From positions 2,161,001 to 2,225,000 of the forward strand of contig NZ_CP022657.1 in assembly GCF_002243515.1 (NCBI RefSeq): a DNA stretch of 64,000 nt, read 5' to 3'. The position numbers were made by a program, and so were the translations under genes. The notes under the pieces are model-generated. The model was not told the DNA's origin. It did not search any database and worked only from the letters and a program-made list of their open reading frames with translations. Position 1 is the stretch's first letter. Each line of letters opens with the position of its first letter. This document shows positions 15,901 to 25,600 of this stretch, one piece after another. Source of the stretch: Tumebacillus algifaecis (GTDB taxonomy: Bacteria > Bacillota > Bacilli > Tumebacillales > Tumebacillaceae).

Positions 15901-18333
15901 CCAGTTTCGGGACGGACGGGGCTTCGAGATGCGAAGACGATCGGTTATTTTGTCAACCCGCTCGTACAGCGTGCCGATTTTGATGGCGCGTTGACGTTTG
16001 CCGATCTGTTGGCACAGGTGCGCGAGGGCGTGACTCGGTCTTTGGAGCATCAGGATTTGCCATTTCCGCTGTTGGTCGATCTTTTGCAGCCCAAACGCGA
16101 TCCGGCACATCCGCCGCTGTTCCAAACACTGTTCACCTACCAGACCAGTCCGCTGCGCGATCTGCCGGGACTGTCCGGCTGGGCGTTGGGACTGGACGGG
16201 GTTGAAATTGGCGGTGGGGAGTTGGCGTTCGAATCGGTCGCGCTACCACAACAGTTTGTCCAGTTCGACTTGGCGCTGTCAGCAGCCGAGTCGGGTGGGC
16301 GTTTCTGTGCGGTTTTCGAATACAACACGGCCCTCTTTCTGCCGGAGACGATCGAGCGGATGGCCGACGCGTATCAGCAGTTGCTGGATGCGGTGTTGGA
16401 AGACGATCAACTTCCTGTCGGTGCCTTGCCGATGCAAAGTGCGACCGCTCAAGCTGACCTGCTTGTGATTGGACGCGGCCCGCAGGTGGGGCTGCCGCGT
16501 CAAGCGGGGATGCATGAGCGTTTTGAGCATCAGGTGCAGACAGCCCCCGAGCGTGTGGCTTTGGTGTTTGAAGATCAAACCTACACCTACGGCGAGTTGA
16601 ACGCCCGCGCGAACCGATTGGCGCGCCATCTGCAGCGGCTTGGCGTCGGCGCGGGTGCTCCGGTCGGCGTGTGCTTGCGCCGTTCACCGGAACTGGTGAC
16701 CGCACTGCTTGCCGTCTTGAAAGCGGGTGGGATGTACGTGCCGCTCGACCCTGAATATCCGGGGGAGCGCATCGCGTATATGCTGGCCGATTGTCAGGCT
16801 GCGGTGCTGTTGACCTCCTCCGATCTACAAGCAGAACTGCCTCCGTATGCTGGGACGACCTTGTGTGTAGAAGAGCAGATCGACTGGATGACAGAACCGG
16901 AGCAGGATTTGCCCGCAGTAGACCGTCAGCAGGCTGCGTATCTGATCTATACGTCCGGTTCGACGGGCCGACCGAAAGGGGTGGTGGTCACCCACCACAA
17001 CGTGACTCATTTTTACTCGGGTATGGACGAGCAGGTCGGTTGCGCGCCGACCGATGCGCTGTTGGCGGTGACGAGCATCTGTTTTGACATCTCGGTGCTT
17101 GAACTGTTCTGGACGCTGTCTTGCGGGGCCAAGCTGGTGCTTTTGTCGGAGCAGGAAGCAAAAGGTACAGGTGGTGGTGAGTTTTCCTTGAAGCGGCAGG
17201 CGCAGAGGCACGGTGCGACGCTGTTGCAAGGCACGCCATCGCTTGCCAAACTGATGTTTTCAGATCCTGAGACCGTACAGGCGCTGACCGGGCTGCGGGC
17301 GCTTTTGCTGGGCGGGGAAGCCTTGTCTGCCAAACAGGCTGCCGAAGTTCGCGCTGGGCTTCCGAACGTGCGGCTGTTCAATATGTACGGGCCGACCGAA
17401 GCGACCGTCTGGGCGGTGTCGATGGAAGTGGTTGATGTGAAGGGACGTGTGCCGATCGGCCGCCCGCTCGCCAATGTGCGTACATATGTGTTGGACGACA
17501 GGTTACAGCCAGTGCCGATCGGTGTGGCTGGGGAGTTGTACCTCGGCGGCGACGGGATCGCCCAAGGCTACTTTGGACGTGCCGATCTGACGGCGGAGCG
17601 CTTTCTGCTCGATCCGTTTGCCTCAGGTGGTCGGATCTACAAAACGGGCGACGCTGTGCGGCAACTTGCCGACGGAACGCTCGAATTCTTGGGTCGGTTG
17701 GATCATCAGGTCAAAGTGCGCGGTTTCCGCATTGAGCTTGAGGAGATCGAGGCGGTGCTCCTTGCGCATCCTGCGGTGCAGGAGGCGGTGTGCACAGCGA
17801 AAGAGTCGGCGCTGGTCGCCTATGTGGTAACGGGACGCGATCAAGAGCTTTTGCAGCCGGAACTGCTGAGCTTGCTGAGGCTCAAATTGCCTGCGTACAT
17901 GGTGCCAGATCACCTGCTGTTTTTAGAGGCGTTGCCGCTCACGCCCAATGGCAAAACGGACAAAAAAGCGCTTCCTGCACCGAGCGGGGACCGTTCGCGA
18001 TCCTCAGCCGCCTATGTACCTCCCGCGACGGAGATGGAGCGCTTGATCGTTTCGGTCTGGCAGGACGTATTGGGCACAGCAGAAGTTGGAGTGGATGACA
18101 ACTTTTTTGAAGTTGGTGGCAATTCGCTGAAAATGGAGCAAGTCTTCAGCCGCTTGCAACCGCAGTTGCCTAGTGTGGTCGTGATCACCGACCTGTTCCG
18201 CTATCCGACGATTCGGCTGTTGGCACAAAAGCTTGGAGAAAGTGCAGACAAGCAGCAAGAGCAGGCAGTCGAAGCGCAAGGGCGGGGCAGTGCGCGTCGG
18301 GAAGCGATGCAGAAGCGGCGTGGCAAACGCTAA
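12973..18333 (+). CDS. Lipopeptide initiation NRPS: FAAL-ACP-C-A(Gly)-T
   Basis: A 1786-residue starter enzyme. Residues about 1-560 form a fatty acyl-AMP ligase (QYTSGSTALPKGVMLTHGN core, LPPYHDMGLIGG, TGRMKDLLILRGRNYYP, SGKVQR end), followed by an acyl carrier domain with GLDSL (serine codon 14914-14916). It should activate a free fatty acid as the acyl-adenylate, load it onto the ACP, and pass it to the C domain (HHIICDFWS, 15481) for N-acylation of the amino acid on the following A-T unit. The A pocket DILQLGMVWK is close to the known glycine signature. The C-terminal tail after the carrier domain is rich in Arg/Lys/Gln and is probably a docking segment to the next protein. GTG 12973 is chosen because GGAGGGG (12959-12965) lies 7 nt upstream. 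It is the first gene of an operon of four. Confidence 0.93.
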   Translation: MSRYDRYQSLVELLGHRANEQPERTAYVFLLENGREERCSYGELDAQARGVAANLQQSQHVGERALLLFPPGLDYLYAFFGCLYAGVLPVPAYPPRSNGHFTRLQAIVTDADATVALTTPAILQEVQSRLSDLPALAGLNWMAPTREAAHALHSQWQPVPVERESLAFLQYTSGSTALPKGVMLTHGNLMHNLHLMETKFGTTPDSRCVIWLPPYHDMGLIGGILQPLYTGYPVTLMAPVDFIQKPLRWLELISKTGATISGGPNFAYDLCVQKIGPTQREALDLSSWEVAFSGAEPVRAATLSRFTQAFAPSGFRESAFFPCYGLAEGTLFAAGGHKAIGPVVRSFDADSLLENQAVVATEPKEHDRVLVSSGRAKESGQRLAIVDPLSGRSCSDGQVGEIWVSGPSIAKGYWKREEQTADVFGAKLQGDRVGQDTFLKTGDLGFVLDGELYVTGRMKDLLILRGRNYYPQDLEQTVQQSHPAVQNSNGAAVGIEVDGEERLVIVQEVERSHRRSNLSEVAELIRKQISLEHSLQAHAIVLLRPMSIPKTTSGKVQRHACREQFMNGTLEELFSDVPFAGDEIAMKKSAEPSLHSVNMSREALLALNDSERQGALEQLLAQLTAAVMRLPLERVQTADGLDVLGLDSLMAAEIKQEVEERWGVSLPFSRLLSGPTLEELAVEIGGQLATCEASLSRQEAAEERLSGDVALTDGQRALWLMQRLEPQSAAYQIAKAVRVRQELDVEALRVSFRALSKRHPLLRAALEMRDGTPVLFVHEEPLWDVVLEDVAVQEETELHRRLQTAALLPIASEGEALVRVHLFQKSKHEFVLLLVMHHIICDFWSLGLLLQELTALYGAVRAGTQADLPSPPRSFASFAIEQKRRLDGARRAELDRFWKQQLGDDLPVLDLPTDYPRSPVQTFGGRTYTFALPEADSGRLKDYAKSRGVTMNMLFLAAYQVLLHRYSGQETVAVGTPVSGRTGLRDAKTIGYFVNPLVQRADFDGALTFADLLAQVREGVTRSLEHQDLPFPLLVDLLQPKRDPAHPPLFQTLFTYQTSPLRDLPGLSGWALGLDGVEIGGGELAFESVALPQQFVQFDLALSAAESGGRFCAVFEYNTALFLPETIERMADAYQQLLDAVLEDDQLPVGALPMQSATAQADLLVIGRGPQVGLPRQAGMHERFEHQVQTAPERVALVFEDQTYTYGELNARANRLARHLQRLGVGAGAPVGVCLRRSPELVTALLAVLKAGGMYVPLDPEYPGERIAYMLADCQAAVLLTSSDLQAELPPYAGTTLCVEEQIDWMTEPEQDLPAVDRQQAAYLIYTSGSTGRPKGVVVTHHNVTHFYSGMDEQVGCAPTDALLAVTSICFDISVLELFWTLSCGAKLVLLSEQEAKGTGGGEFSLKRQAQRHGATLLQGTPSLAKLMFSDPETVQALTGLRALLLGGEALSAKQAAEVRAGLPNVRLFNMYGPTEATVWAVSMEVVDVKGRVPIGRPLANVRTYVLDDRLQPVPIGVAGELYLGGDGIAQGYFGRADLTAERFLLDPFASGGRIYKTGDAVRQLADGTLEFLGRLDHQVKVRGFRIELEEIEAVLLAHPAVQEAVCTAKESALVAYVVTGRDQELLQPELLSLLRLKLPAYMVPDHLLFLEALPLTPNGKTDKKALPAPSGDRSRSSAAYVPPATEMERLIVSVWQDVLGTAEVGVDDNFFEVGGNSLKMEQVFSRLQPQLPSVVVITDLFRYPTIRLLAQKLGESADKQQEQAVEAQGRGSARREAMQKRRGKR
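12990..15045 (+). other. Loading region: fatty acyl-AMP ligase plus ACP
   Basis: The FAAL type is indicated by direct fusion to an ACP and by the family motifs noted in the gene entry. The chain length of the fatty acid cannot be read from the sequence. Confidence 0.88.
15095..18240 (+). other. NRPS module 1 of the operon (C-A-T), glycine predicted
   Basis: Pocket D235 I236 L239 Q278 L299 G301 M322 V330 W331 K517; the classical Gly code is DILQLGLIWK. The carrier motif is GGNSL, serine codon 18124-18126. Confidence 0.8.
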
Positions 18334-18354
18334 TACATGGTGGAGGGAATCGAC

Positions 18355-21300
18355 GTGGATAAATTTGCAGGAATCGACCGCAGTGGGGATATTGCGATCG
18401 TCGGGCTGTCCGGCCGCTTTCCGCAAGCGGCCGATGTGGATGAATTTTGGCGCAATCTGTGTGCAGGGGTGGAAGGCATCTCCGTCTTGAGCGATGAGGA
18501 ACTGCGCCAAGCGGGGGTGGCAGAAACGCTCTTGCAGGCGCCAAATTACATCAAAGCGGCTCCGGTGTTACCAGATGCGGAGCGCTTTGATGCGGCCTTT
18601 TTCGGCTACAGTCCACGGGAAGCGGAGATTCTCGATCCGCAGCAGCGTCTTTTTTTGGAAATCGCTTGGGAAGCTTTCGAAAGCAGCGGATATGATCCGC
18701 AAAATTATGACGGACGCATTGCGCTGTACGCAGGGGCGGGGATGAACCGCTACCTGTTGCGCAATGTGCTACCGAACCGTGCGCTGGTCGAGTCGGTGGG
18801 CGAAGTGCCAGTTATGGTGGCGAGCGACAAAGATTATCTCGCCACGCGCGTTGCTTATAAACTCGATCTGACTGGGGCGGCGGTCAGCGTCCAGACTGCC
18901 TGCTCCACATCGCTCGTCGCTGTGCACATGGCCTGCCAAAGCTTGCTTGGCATGGAGTGCGACATGGCGCTCGCCGGAGGAGTGACCGTCGCAGTTCCAC
19001 AGAAAAGCGGTTATCTGCACAGTGAAGGGGGGATGGTCTCGCGGGATGGGAAGATCAGACCCTTTGACGCGGAGGCGGACGGCACCGTGTTTGGCAGTGG
19101 TGCCGGGGCGGTCGTCTTGAAGCGCTATGAAGATGCGGAAGCGGACGGAGATACGATCTACGCGGTGATCAAAGGCTCTGCCATCAACAATGACGGCTCG
19201 CGCAAGGTCGGCTATTCCGCACCGAGCGTCGATGCGCAGGCGGCGGTGATCACCGAGGCGCTGTCGGTAGCCGGAGTGGAGTCGGACACGATCGATTTCT
19301 TGGAGACGCATGGCACAGGCACGGCGCTCGGCGACCCGATTGAGATCGCGGCGCTTGCCGAGGTGTTCGGTGAGCGTAGCGACGGATCACAGCTCGTGCT
19401 GGGCGCGGTGAAGAGTAGCATTGGACATCTCGATGCCGCTTCCGGTGTGACCGGATTGATCAAAGCGGTGCTCGCGCTGTATTACAAGGAGCTTCCAGGG
19501 ACGTTGCATTTTCGTACCCCGAGCCCCAAGCTGCAATGGCCGGAGTGGTTTCGGATCGACGCTGAGACTCGTCCGTGGCCGGAGCGCAGCGCGCCGCGTC
19601 GGGCAGGGGTGAGTTCGTTCGGTTTTGGCGGCACCAACGCACATGTGGTGTTGGAAGAAGCGCCGCCAGTGGAGCGGACGATGCCCGTGCGTTCGCAACA
19701 TCTGTTGCTGTTGTCGGCCAAAACGGAATCGGCTTTAGAAAGTATGACCGATCGTTTGACCGAACATCTGGTTGAACAACCGCACCTGTCGATCGCCGAT
19801 GTCGCGTATACGCTACAAGTCGGGCGAAAAGCGTTCTCGCATCGACGTGTGGTGGTCTGTCAGAGTACGGAAGACGCGATTGCCGTGTTGAAGGAACGCG
19901 ATCCGAAACGGGTCTGGACGTTTCGGCAGGATGCTTCGCGCAAAACGGCGTTTATGTTTTCGGGAACGGGCAGTCAGTATCCTCAGATGGCCCAGGAACT
20001 TTATGCTGAGCAAGCAGTTTTTCGGGAGGCGATGAATCGCTGCTGTGAACTGCTCCTCCCGCTTACAGGCTTCGATCTGCGCGATGCGATCTTCACACAG
20101 TCGAGTCGCTCGTTGTACGAGACAGACGTGGCACAGCTTGCTTTGTTTGTCACCGAATATGCGCTCAGCATGCTACTGATCGACTTGGGGATTCGTCCCG
20201 ATGCGATGATCGGACACAGCGTCGGCGAGTATACGGCCGCTTGTCTGGCTGGCGTTTTCACGTTGGAAGAAGCGCTCCGCCTCGTCGTCAAACGTGGACA
20301 GCTGTTTCAAAAGATGGGCGAAGGCAAAATGCTCGCCGTCTCGTTATCTGAAGAGGAAGCGATGCGCTTTGTGAGCGACGAAGTTGGCCTGGCCGCCGTG
20401 AACGGGCCGGAGCAGTGCGTGCTCGCCGGGTGTCCGGTTGCGGTCGATGCGCTCGAGCGACAGTTGGAGGCGGAGGGCGTGAAGTGTGCGCGCGTGCATC
20501 TCGATCGCGCAGGCCATTCGCCGATGATCGATCGCATTTTGGCTGAATTTATTGACTTGTTCCGCTCTTTTACCTTGAAAAGTCCGCAAATTCCCTTTAT
20601 TTCGAATGTCACGGGGACTTGGATTACAGCAGAACAGGCGGTCGATCCACAGTATTGGGCACGTCATTTGCGCGAGACGGTGCGCTTTGCAGACGGGGTT
20701 AAGGAACTGCTGGCAGAGGGTGATCTGGTGCTGCTCGAAGTCGGACCTGGCAAGACCCTGCAAGGCTATGCGACGCGTGTCAGCCAAACGGCGGTGGCGC
20801 TTACCACCATGCGCCACGTGAAAGAGGAGCAGTCCGATCTTGCCTTTTTCCTGAACGCGCTCGGAAAGCTTTGGCTGTATGGCGTGGCGGTCGATTGGAA
20901 GCGCGTGACCGCTGAGGAAGCACAGCGCCGCGTGGCACTGCCCACATACCCGTTTGAACGCGAGCGGTACTGGGTGGACCCAGTGTCTGAACAACTTGCG
21001 TGGCAAGCGTTGCCAGAACGCGGTCCAGATGACTGGTTTTATACGCCGATCTGGAAACAGGCGCAACCTGTGCCAAGCGGTGGGACGGTTCCGAAAGCTG
21101 TTATGGTCTTTGCAGAATCGGATGCGCGAAGCTCAGCGCTGATCCGCAGATTGGAGGAACAGGGCAGCACAGTGACGGTCGTAAGCGCGGGAGATCAGCT
21201 TTTGCAAACCCCAGAGGACTATGCGGCCTTTTTCATGGAGTTGAAGGAGACGGGGCGCGTTCCCGATGCGATCGTGCATCTCTTGGCCTGGCGAGAAGAT

Positions 21301-22689
21301 GCGGCAGGTCACTTCGAAGTCGAGCAGGAGAACGGATTGTTCTCGCTGTTGTACATCGCCCAAGCACTCGGGCGTGCGGCGGTCACCTCGGCGCTCGATC
21401 TGTGGGTGGTCGGTAGCGGACTTGTGCAGGTGGACAACCGGGACAAACTCCTGCCCGAGCGGGCGACGTTGCTCGGTGCCTGCAAAGTGATCCCGCAGGA
21501 GTATCGCAACATCACCTGCCGCGTGATCGATGCACCGCTGTCCGACCGTTCGGCCCTGCTGGTAGCCGATGAAATGGCCGCAAAAGAGACGGCGCGCCTG
21601 ATCGCCTATCGCGGCGGGAAGCGACTGGTACAGGAATATGAAACGCTGGCAAACGTGCAGTGTGCGCCGAAACTGCGCGAAAACGGCACCTACTTGATCA
21701 CAGGTGGATTCGGTTATCTGGGCGAAAAAATCGGGCTCTGGCTGGCGCAACAGATGCCGGTCAATCTGGTGTTGCTCGCCCGCCGTGAATCGAATCCTGA
21801 GCAGAGTCGTCAGGTTCAGACACTCCAACAGCTCGGGGCGAACGTCATGACGATCGCAGCCGATGTGACCGATGAAGACGCGCTGGAAGAAGCGTTTACT
21901 GCTGCCCGCAAACGATTTGGCGCCGTGCACGGCATCTTCCACACGGCAGGCGTGCGCGGAGAAGCGGCGATCGACCTGATCCCGGAGCTTACTGTGGCGG
22001 ACGGGGAGAAGCATTTTGGACCGAAAGTGCAAGCCGTTTATGCGCTGGAGCGGATTTTGCGAGCGCATCCAGCCGACTTTTGTCTGCTGGCCTCGTCGCT
22101 TGTCACCGTGCTCGGCGGTTTGGGCTGTGCGCTGTATACGGCGGCGCACCAGTTTCTTGACGCCTTTGCACAAGGGCAGAGCGAGCAAAGTGAGACGACT
22201 TGGCTGACCGTGAATTGGGACGCCAAAACATTAGAATCGATCGGCGAGAGTCTGAAACGGGTGCTCGCGTTCGATCAGTCGATGGTGCTGGCGGCCTCCT
22301 ATGGGGATTTGACGCTCGCTTTGAAAACGTGGACGACCTTTGAAGCCGAGCATACAGAGCCCGCAGCTGCGGCGGTCGCCGCGCTGACCCAGCATGCACG
22401 GCCACAGCTCTTGACCGCCTATGTGGCGCCTCGCGATGAAACAGAGGCACGAATTGCCGAGCAATGGCAGGAACTACTTGGCATCGGGCAGGTAGGCGTG
22501 TATGACAATTTCTTTGATCTGGGCGGCAACTCGCTGTTGGCGACCAAATTTGTCACCTGGCTGCGCGACGTATTTGAGATCGATCTGTCATTGCGCCTGC
22601 TGTTTGAAGCGAGCACGGTGGCAGATGTGGCGGAGACGGTGGAGGAGCTTTTGATCGAACAGATTTTGCAACAAACGGAGGGAGTATGA
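18355..22689 (+). CDS. Type I polyketide synthase, one reducing module: KS-AT-KR-ACP
   Basis: A 1444-residue single PKS module. The KS has TACSTSLVAVH (Cys codon 18901-18903), the LETHGTGTALGDPIE histidine (19309-19311) and the GHLDAASG histidine. The AT has GHSVGEY (serine codon 20218-20220), but the position that is usually HAFH (malonyl) or YASH (methylmalonyl) reads RAGH, so extender choice is uncertain; malonyl-CoA is the default. The KR has the NADPH motif GGFGYLG, a catalytic serine in LLASSL and tyrosine in ALYTAAHQF. The ACP carries GGNSL (serine codon 22531-22533). There is no DH, ER or methyltransferase. It should add two carbons to the acyl-glycyl chain and reduce the ketone, giving a 4-amino-3-hydroxybutyrate-type unit. 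GTG 18355 is preferred over ATG 18337 because GGAGGG precedes it by 7 nt. Confidence 0.93.
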   Translation: MDKFAGIDRSGDIAIVGLSGRFPQAADVDEFWRNLCAGVEGISVLSDEELRQAGVAETLLQAPNYIKAAPVLPDAERFDAAFFGYSPREAEILDPQQRLFLEIAWEAFESSGYDPQNYDGRIALYAGAGMNRYLLRNVLPNRALVESVGEVPVMVASDKDYLATRVAYKLDLTGAAVSVQTACSTSLVAVHMACQSLLGMECDMALAGGVTVAVPQKSGYLHSEGGMVSRDGKIRPFDAEADGTVFGSGAGAVVLKRYEDAEADGDTIYAVIKGSAINNDGSRKVGYSAPSVDAQAAVITEALSVAGVESDTIDFLETHGTGTALGDPIEIAALAEVFGERSDGSQLVLGAVKSSIGHLDAASGVTGLIKAVLALYYKELPGTLHFRTPSPKLQWPEWFRIDAETRPWPERSAPRRAGVSSFGFGGTNAHVVLEEAPPVERTMPVRSQHLLLLSAKTESALESMTDRLTEHLVEQPHLSIADVAYTLQVGRKAFSHRRVVVCQSTEDAIAVLKERDPKRVWTFRQDASRKTAFMFSGTGSQYPQMAQELYAEQAVFREAMNRCCELLLPLTGFDLRDAIFTQSSRSLYETDVAQLALFVTEYALSMLLIDLGIRPDAMIGHSVGEYTAACLAGVFTLEEALRLVVKRGQLFQKMGEGKMLAVSLSEEEAMRFVSDEVGLAAVNGPEQCVLAGCPVAVDALERQLEAEGVKCARVHLDRAGHSPMIDRILAEFIDLFRSFTLKSPQIPFISNVTGTWITAEQAVDPQYWARHLRETVRFADGVKELLAEGDLVLLEVGPGKTLQGYATRVSQTAVALTTMRHVKEEQSDLAFFLNALGKLWLYGVAVDWKRVTAEEAQRRVALPTYPFERERYWVDPVSEQLAWQALPERGPDDWFYTPIWKQAQPVPSGGTVPKAVMVFAESDARSSALIRRLEEQGSTVTVVSAGDQLLQTPEDYAAFFMELKETGRVPDAIVHLLAWREDAAGHFEVEQENGLFSLLYIAQALGRAAVTSALDLWVVGSGLVQVDNRDKLLPERATLLGACKVIPQEYRNITCRVIDAPLSDRSALLVADEMAAKETARLIAYRGGKRLVQEYETLANVQCAPKLRENGTYLITGGFGYLGEKIGLWLAQQMPVNLVLLARRESNPEQSRQVQTLQQLGANVMTIAADVTDEDALEEAFTAARKRFGAVHGIFHTAGVRGEAAIDLIPELTVADGEKHFGPKVQAVYALERILRAHPADFCLLASSLVTVLGGLGCALYTAAHQFLDAFAQGQSEQSETTWLTVNWDAKTLESIGESLKRVLAFDQSMVLAASYGDLTLALKTWTTFEAEHTEPAAAAVAALTQHARPQLLTAYVAPRDETEARIAEQWQELLGIGQVGVYDNFFDLGGNSLLATKFVTWLRDVFEIDLSLRLLFEASTVADVAETVEELLIEQILQQTEGV

Positions 22690-25600
22690 TGGAAAAAGGT
22701 CAGGATCGCATCAAAAAACGGGCCCAATTGTCCCCCGAACAGCAGCGGCTGCTCGAAGAGCGCCTGCGCGGGAAAAAGGATGTCGCGGAACGGAAAACGC
22801 TGATTCCCAAGCGTCCGGACGGTGCACCCGCCCCTCTGTCATACGCACAGCGGCGGCTGTGGTTTTTGGATCGCTTGGAACCGGGCAACCCGGCCTACAA
22901 CATTTTGAATGCGGTGCGTCTTCGCGGTGTACTCGATGCGGAGCGCGTGCAGCAGAGCATGCAAAAGGTAGTTGATCGTCATGAAGCGTTGCGCACCGTT
23001 ATTGTGACGGACGGCGGTACCGCTCAGCAGGTCGCATCGGCAAGTGCCGACTTTCACTGGTACTGGATCGATCTGACCACACTGCCCGAACACGAGCGTG
23101 AAGGCCATATGCAGGGACTGGCTGAAGCGGAAGCGCGCCATTCGTTCGATCTGGCGCAAGGGCCGCTGTTGCGCGTCACCCTGCTGCGCATGGGCGAACA
23201 AGAGCATGTGCTGTTTCTGATGGTGCACCACATCGCAGCGGACGGCTGGTCGCTCGATCTGCTGATTCGCGAGTTTGCGCTGTACTATGAAGCGCTGTCT
23301 ACGGGGCAGGAACCGAAGTTGCCAGAATTACCTGTGCAATATGCCGATTTTGCCGCTTGGCAGAGCGCAGGGCAGGGTGAACAGGCTTCCACAGGCTCGC
23401 TAGCCTATTGGAAAAAACAGCTCGGGGGTGAACTTCCCGTCCTTGAGCTGCCGACCGACAGACCGCGGCCGCGCGTTCAGACCTATCGCGGCGCCTTGCA
23501 CCGCTTTGCACTGCCTGATGAGTTGACCGCCAAGTTGGAGCGGATCGGCCGAGCGGAAGGTGCCACGCTGTACATGACCTTGCTTGCCGCCTTCAAAACG
23601 CTGCTTTACCGCTATACGGGGCAGACCGACCTGTTGGTCGGCTCGCCGATCGCCGGACGCAGCCACAGCGAGACGGCCAGTCTGATCGGCGTGTTCGTCA
23701 ACACGTTGGTCATGCGTAGCGGTGTGGAAGGAAGCATGACGTTTCGCGAATTGCTGAGTGCGGTGAAAAACACGGCGCTCGATGCGTACGCCCACCAAGA
23801 TACGCCGTTTGAAGCGCTGGTCGATCTGTTGTTGACCGAACGCAATACCGCCTATTCGCCGCTGTTTCAAGTGATGTTCGATTTGCTGAAGAACCCGGTT
23901 TCTGAGACGCAGGTGGCAGAGCTGAGTCTTGAGCTGATCCGACTTGACCTTGGCGCGGCCAAATTTGACCTGACGATGAACCTGCTTGAAGACACGGACG
24001 GTCTGACCGGAACGATCGAATACAACGTCGATCTGTTTGATGCCTCGACTGCGGAGCGTCTGGCCCGGCACTACCAAGTGCTGCTGGCAGCGATCGCAGA
24101 GGGGGTCGACGTGACGCTCGACGAGTTGCCGATCACGGCGGCCGAGTTGGACGAAGCGGTGTTTGCTGAGATGAACGAGACGGTGCGAGCGTATGACCTC
24201 AGTGAAACGCTGCTGGTGCCCTTTTTGCGGCAGGCTGAGGCGCACCCGGAACGCATTGCATTGTCCGATCAAGGTCGGCTGGTAACCTATGGGGAGCTGA
24301 ACGTTCGTTCTAATCGGATCGCCCATCTATTGCAGGCGCAAGGGATCGGGCGAGGGGATCGAGTCGGCCTGTTCATGACGAGAAGCGCCGATCTGTTTGC
24401 TGGCTTGTACGGCATCGTGAAAGCGGGTGCCGCTTATGTGCCGATCGATCCCGAGTATCCGGCAGAACGGGTGCGCTATATGGCAGAAGACAGCGGAGTC
24501 AAAGCGCTGCTCACCGAAACGGAACACGCGGCACTGGCCAAGGAAATGTTGTCTGGCGCCACGGAGTTACAAGCGCTGGTCGTGCTGGGGGCAACAGGAG
24601 AGCAGGAACCCACTCGCGGCGCTTGGCAGCTGTTGACAGAAGCGGATGTGCTCGCCCAATCGGAGACAACACCCGAACTGATCAATCTGCCGGACGATCT
24701 GGCCTATCTGATCTATACGTCAGGCTCCACAGGCCATCCGAAAGGCGTGCGCGTCACGCATCGCGCCATCGTCAACCGCCTGTTGTGGCATCAGGAGATG
24801 TTTGACGCCAAGCCGGGCGATGTGGTGGCACAGCGCACATCGGTCTGTTTTGACGTGTCGGTATGGGAGCTGTTTTGGGCGCTCCGCCATGGGGCGACGA
24901 TGAGCATCGTGCCCTCCGCAGTGGTCAAAGATCCCTATGCGCTGCTTGCTCATCTGCAGGCGGAGCAGGTGACGGTAATCCATTTTGTGCCGTCGCTGCT
25001 TACGATGTTCACCAGCGCTTTGCACAAGATCGATTCAGCTAAGCGAGCCTTACCCGCATTGCGCTGGGTGGTGACCAGCGGGGAGGCGTTGCCAGCTTCT
25101 ACTGTCGCCCAATGGTTTGAACTGTATCCCGAGGGGAGTCGAATCGCCAACCTCTACGGCCCGACGGAAGCGGCGGTGGATGTGTCTTGCTCGGTGATGG
25201 ACCGACCGCCTGCAGGCAACGTGCTGATCGGCAAGCCGATTGCCAACACCAAGCTCTACGTGCTCGACAAGGCGGGCAAGCGCTGTGCGGTCAATGTAAA
25301 AGGCGAACTGTACATCGCAGGTGTGCAGGTGGCTGACGGCTATCACAACAAGCCGGAGAAGACGGCGGAAGCGTTCGTGCCTGATCTTGCGGGCGGCGCT
25401 TCGGATCGGATGTATAAGACTGGCGACTTGGCACGCGTCTTGCCAGATGGCAACATCGAGTACCTTGGCCGGGTCGATTCGCAGGTCAAAGTGCGCGGAT
25501 TCCGCATTGAGCTCGGCGAGGTCGAGCAGGTGTTGACCCAGCATGAACAGGTGGAACAGGCGGCAGTGGTGACGCGAAAAGGGCCAGATGGAAATGTGGA

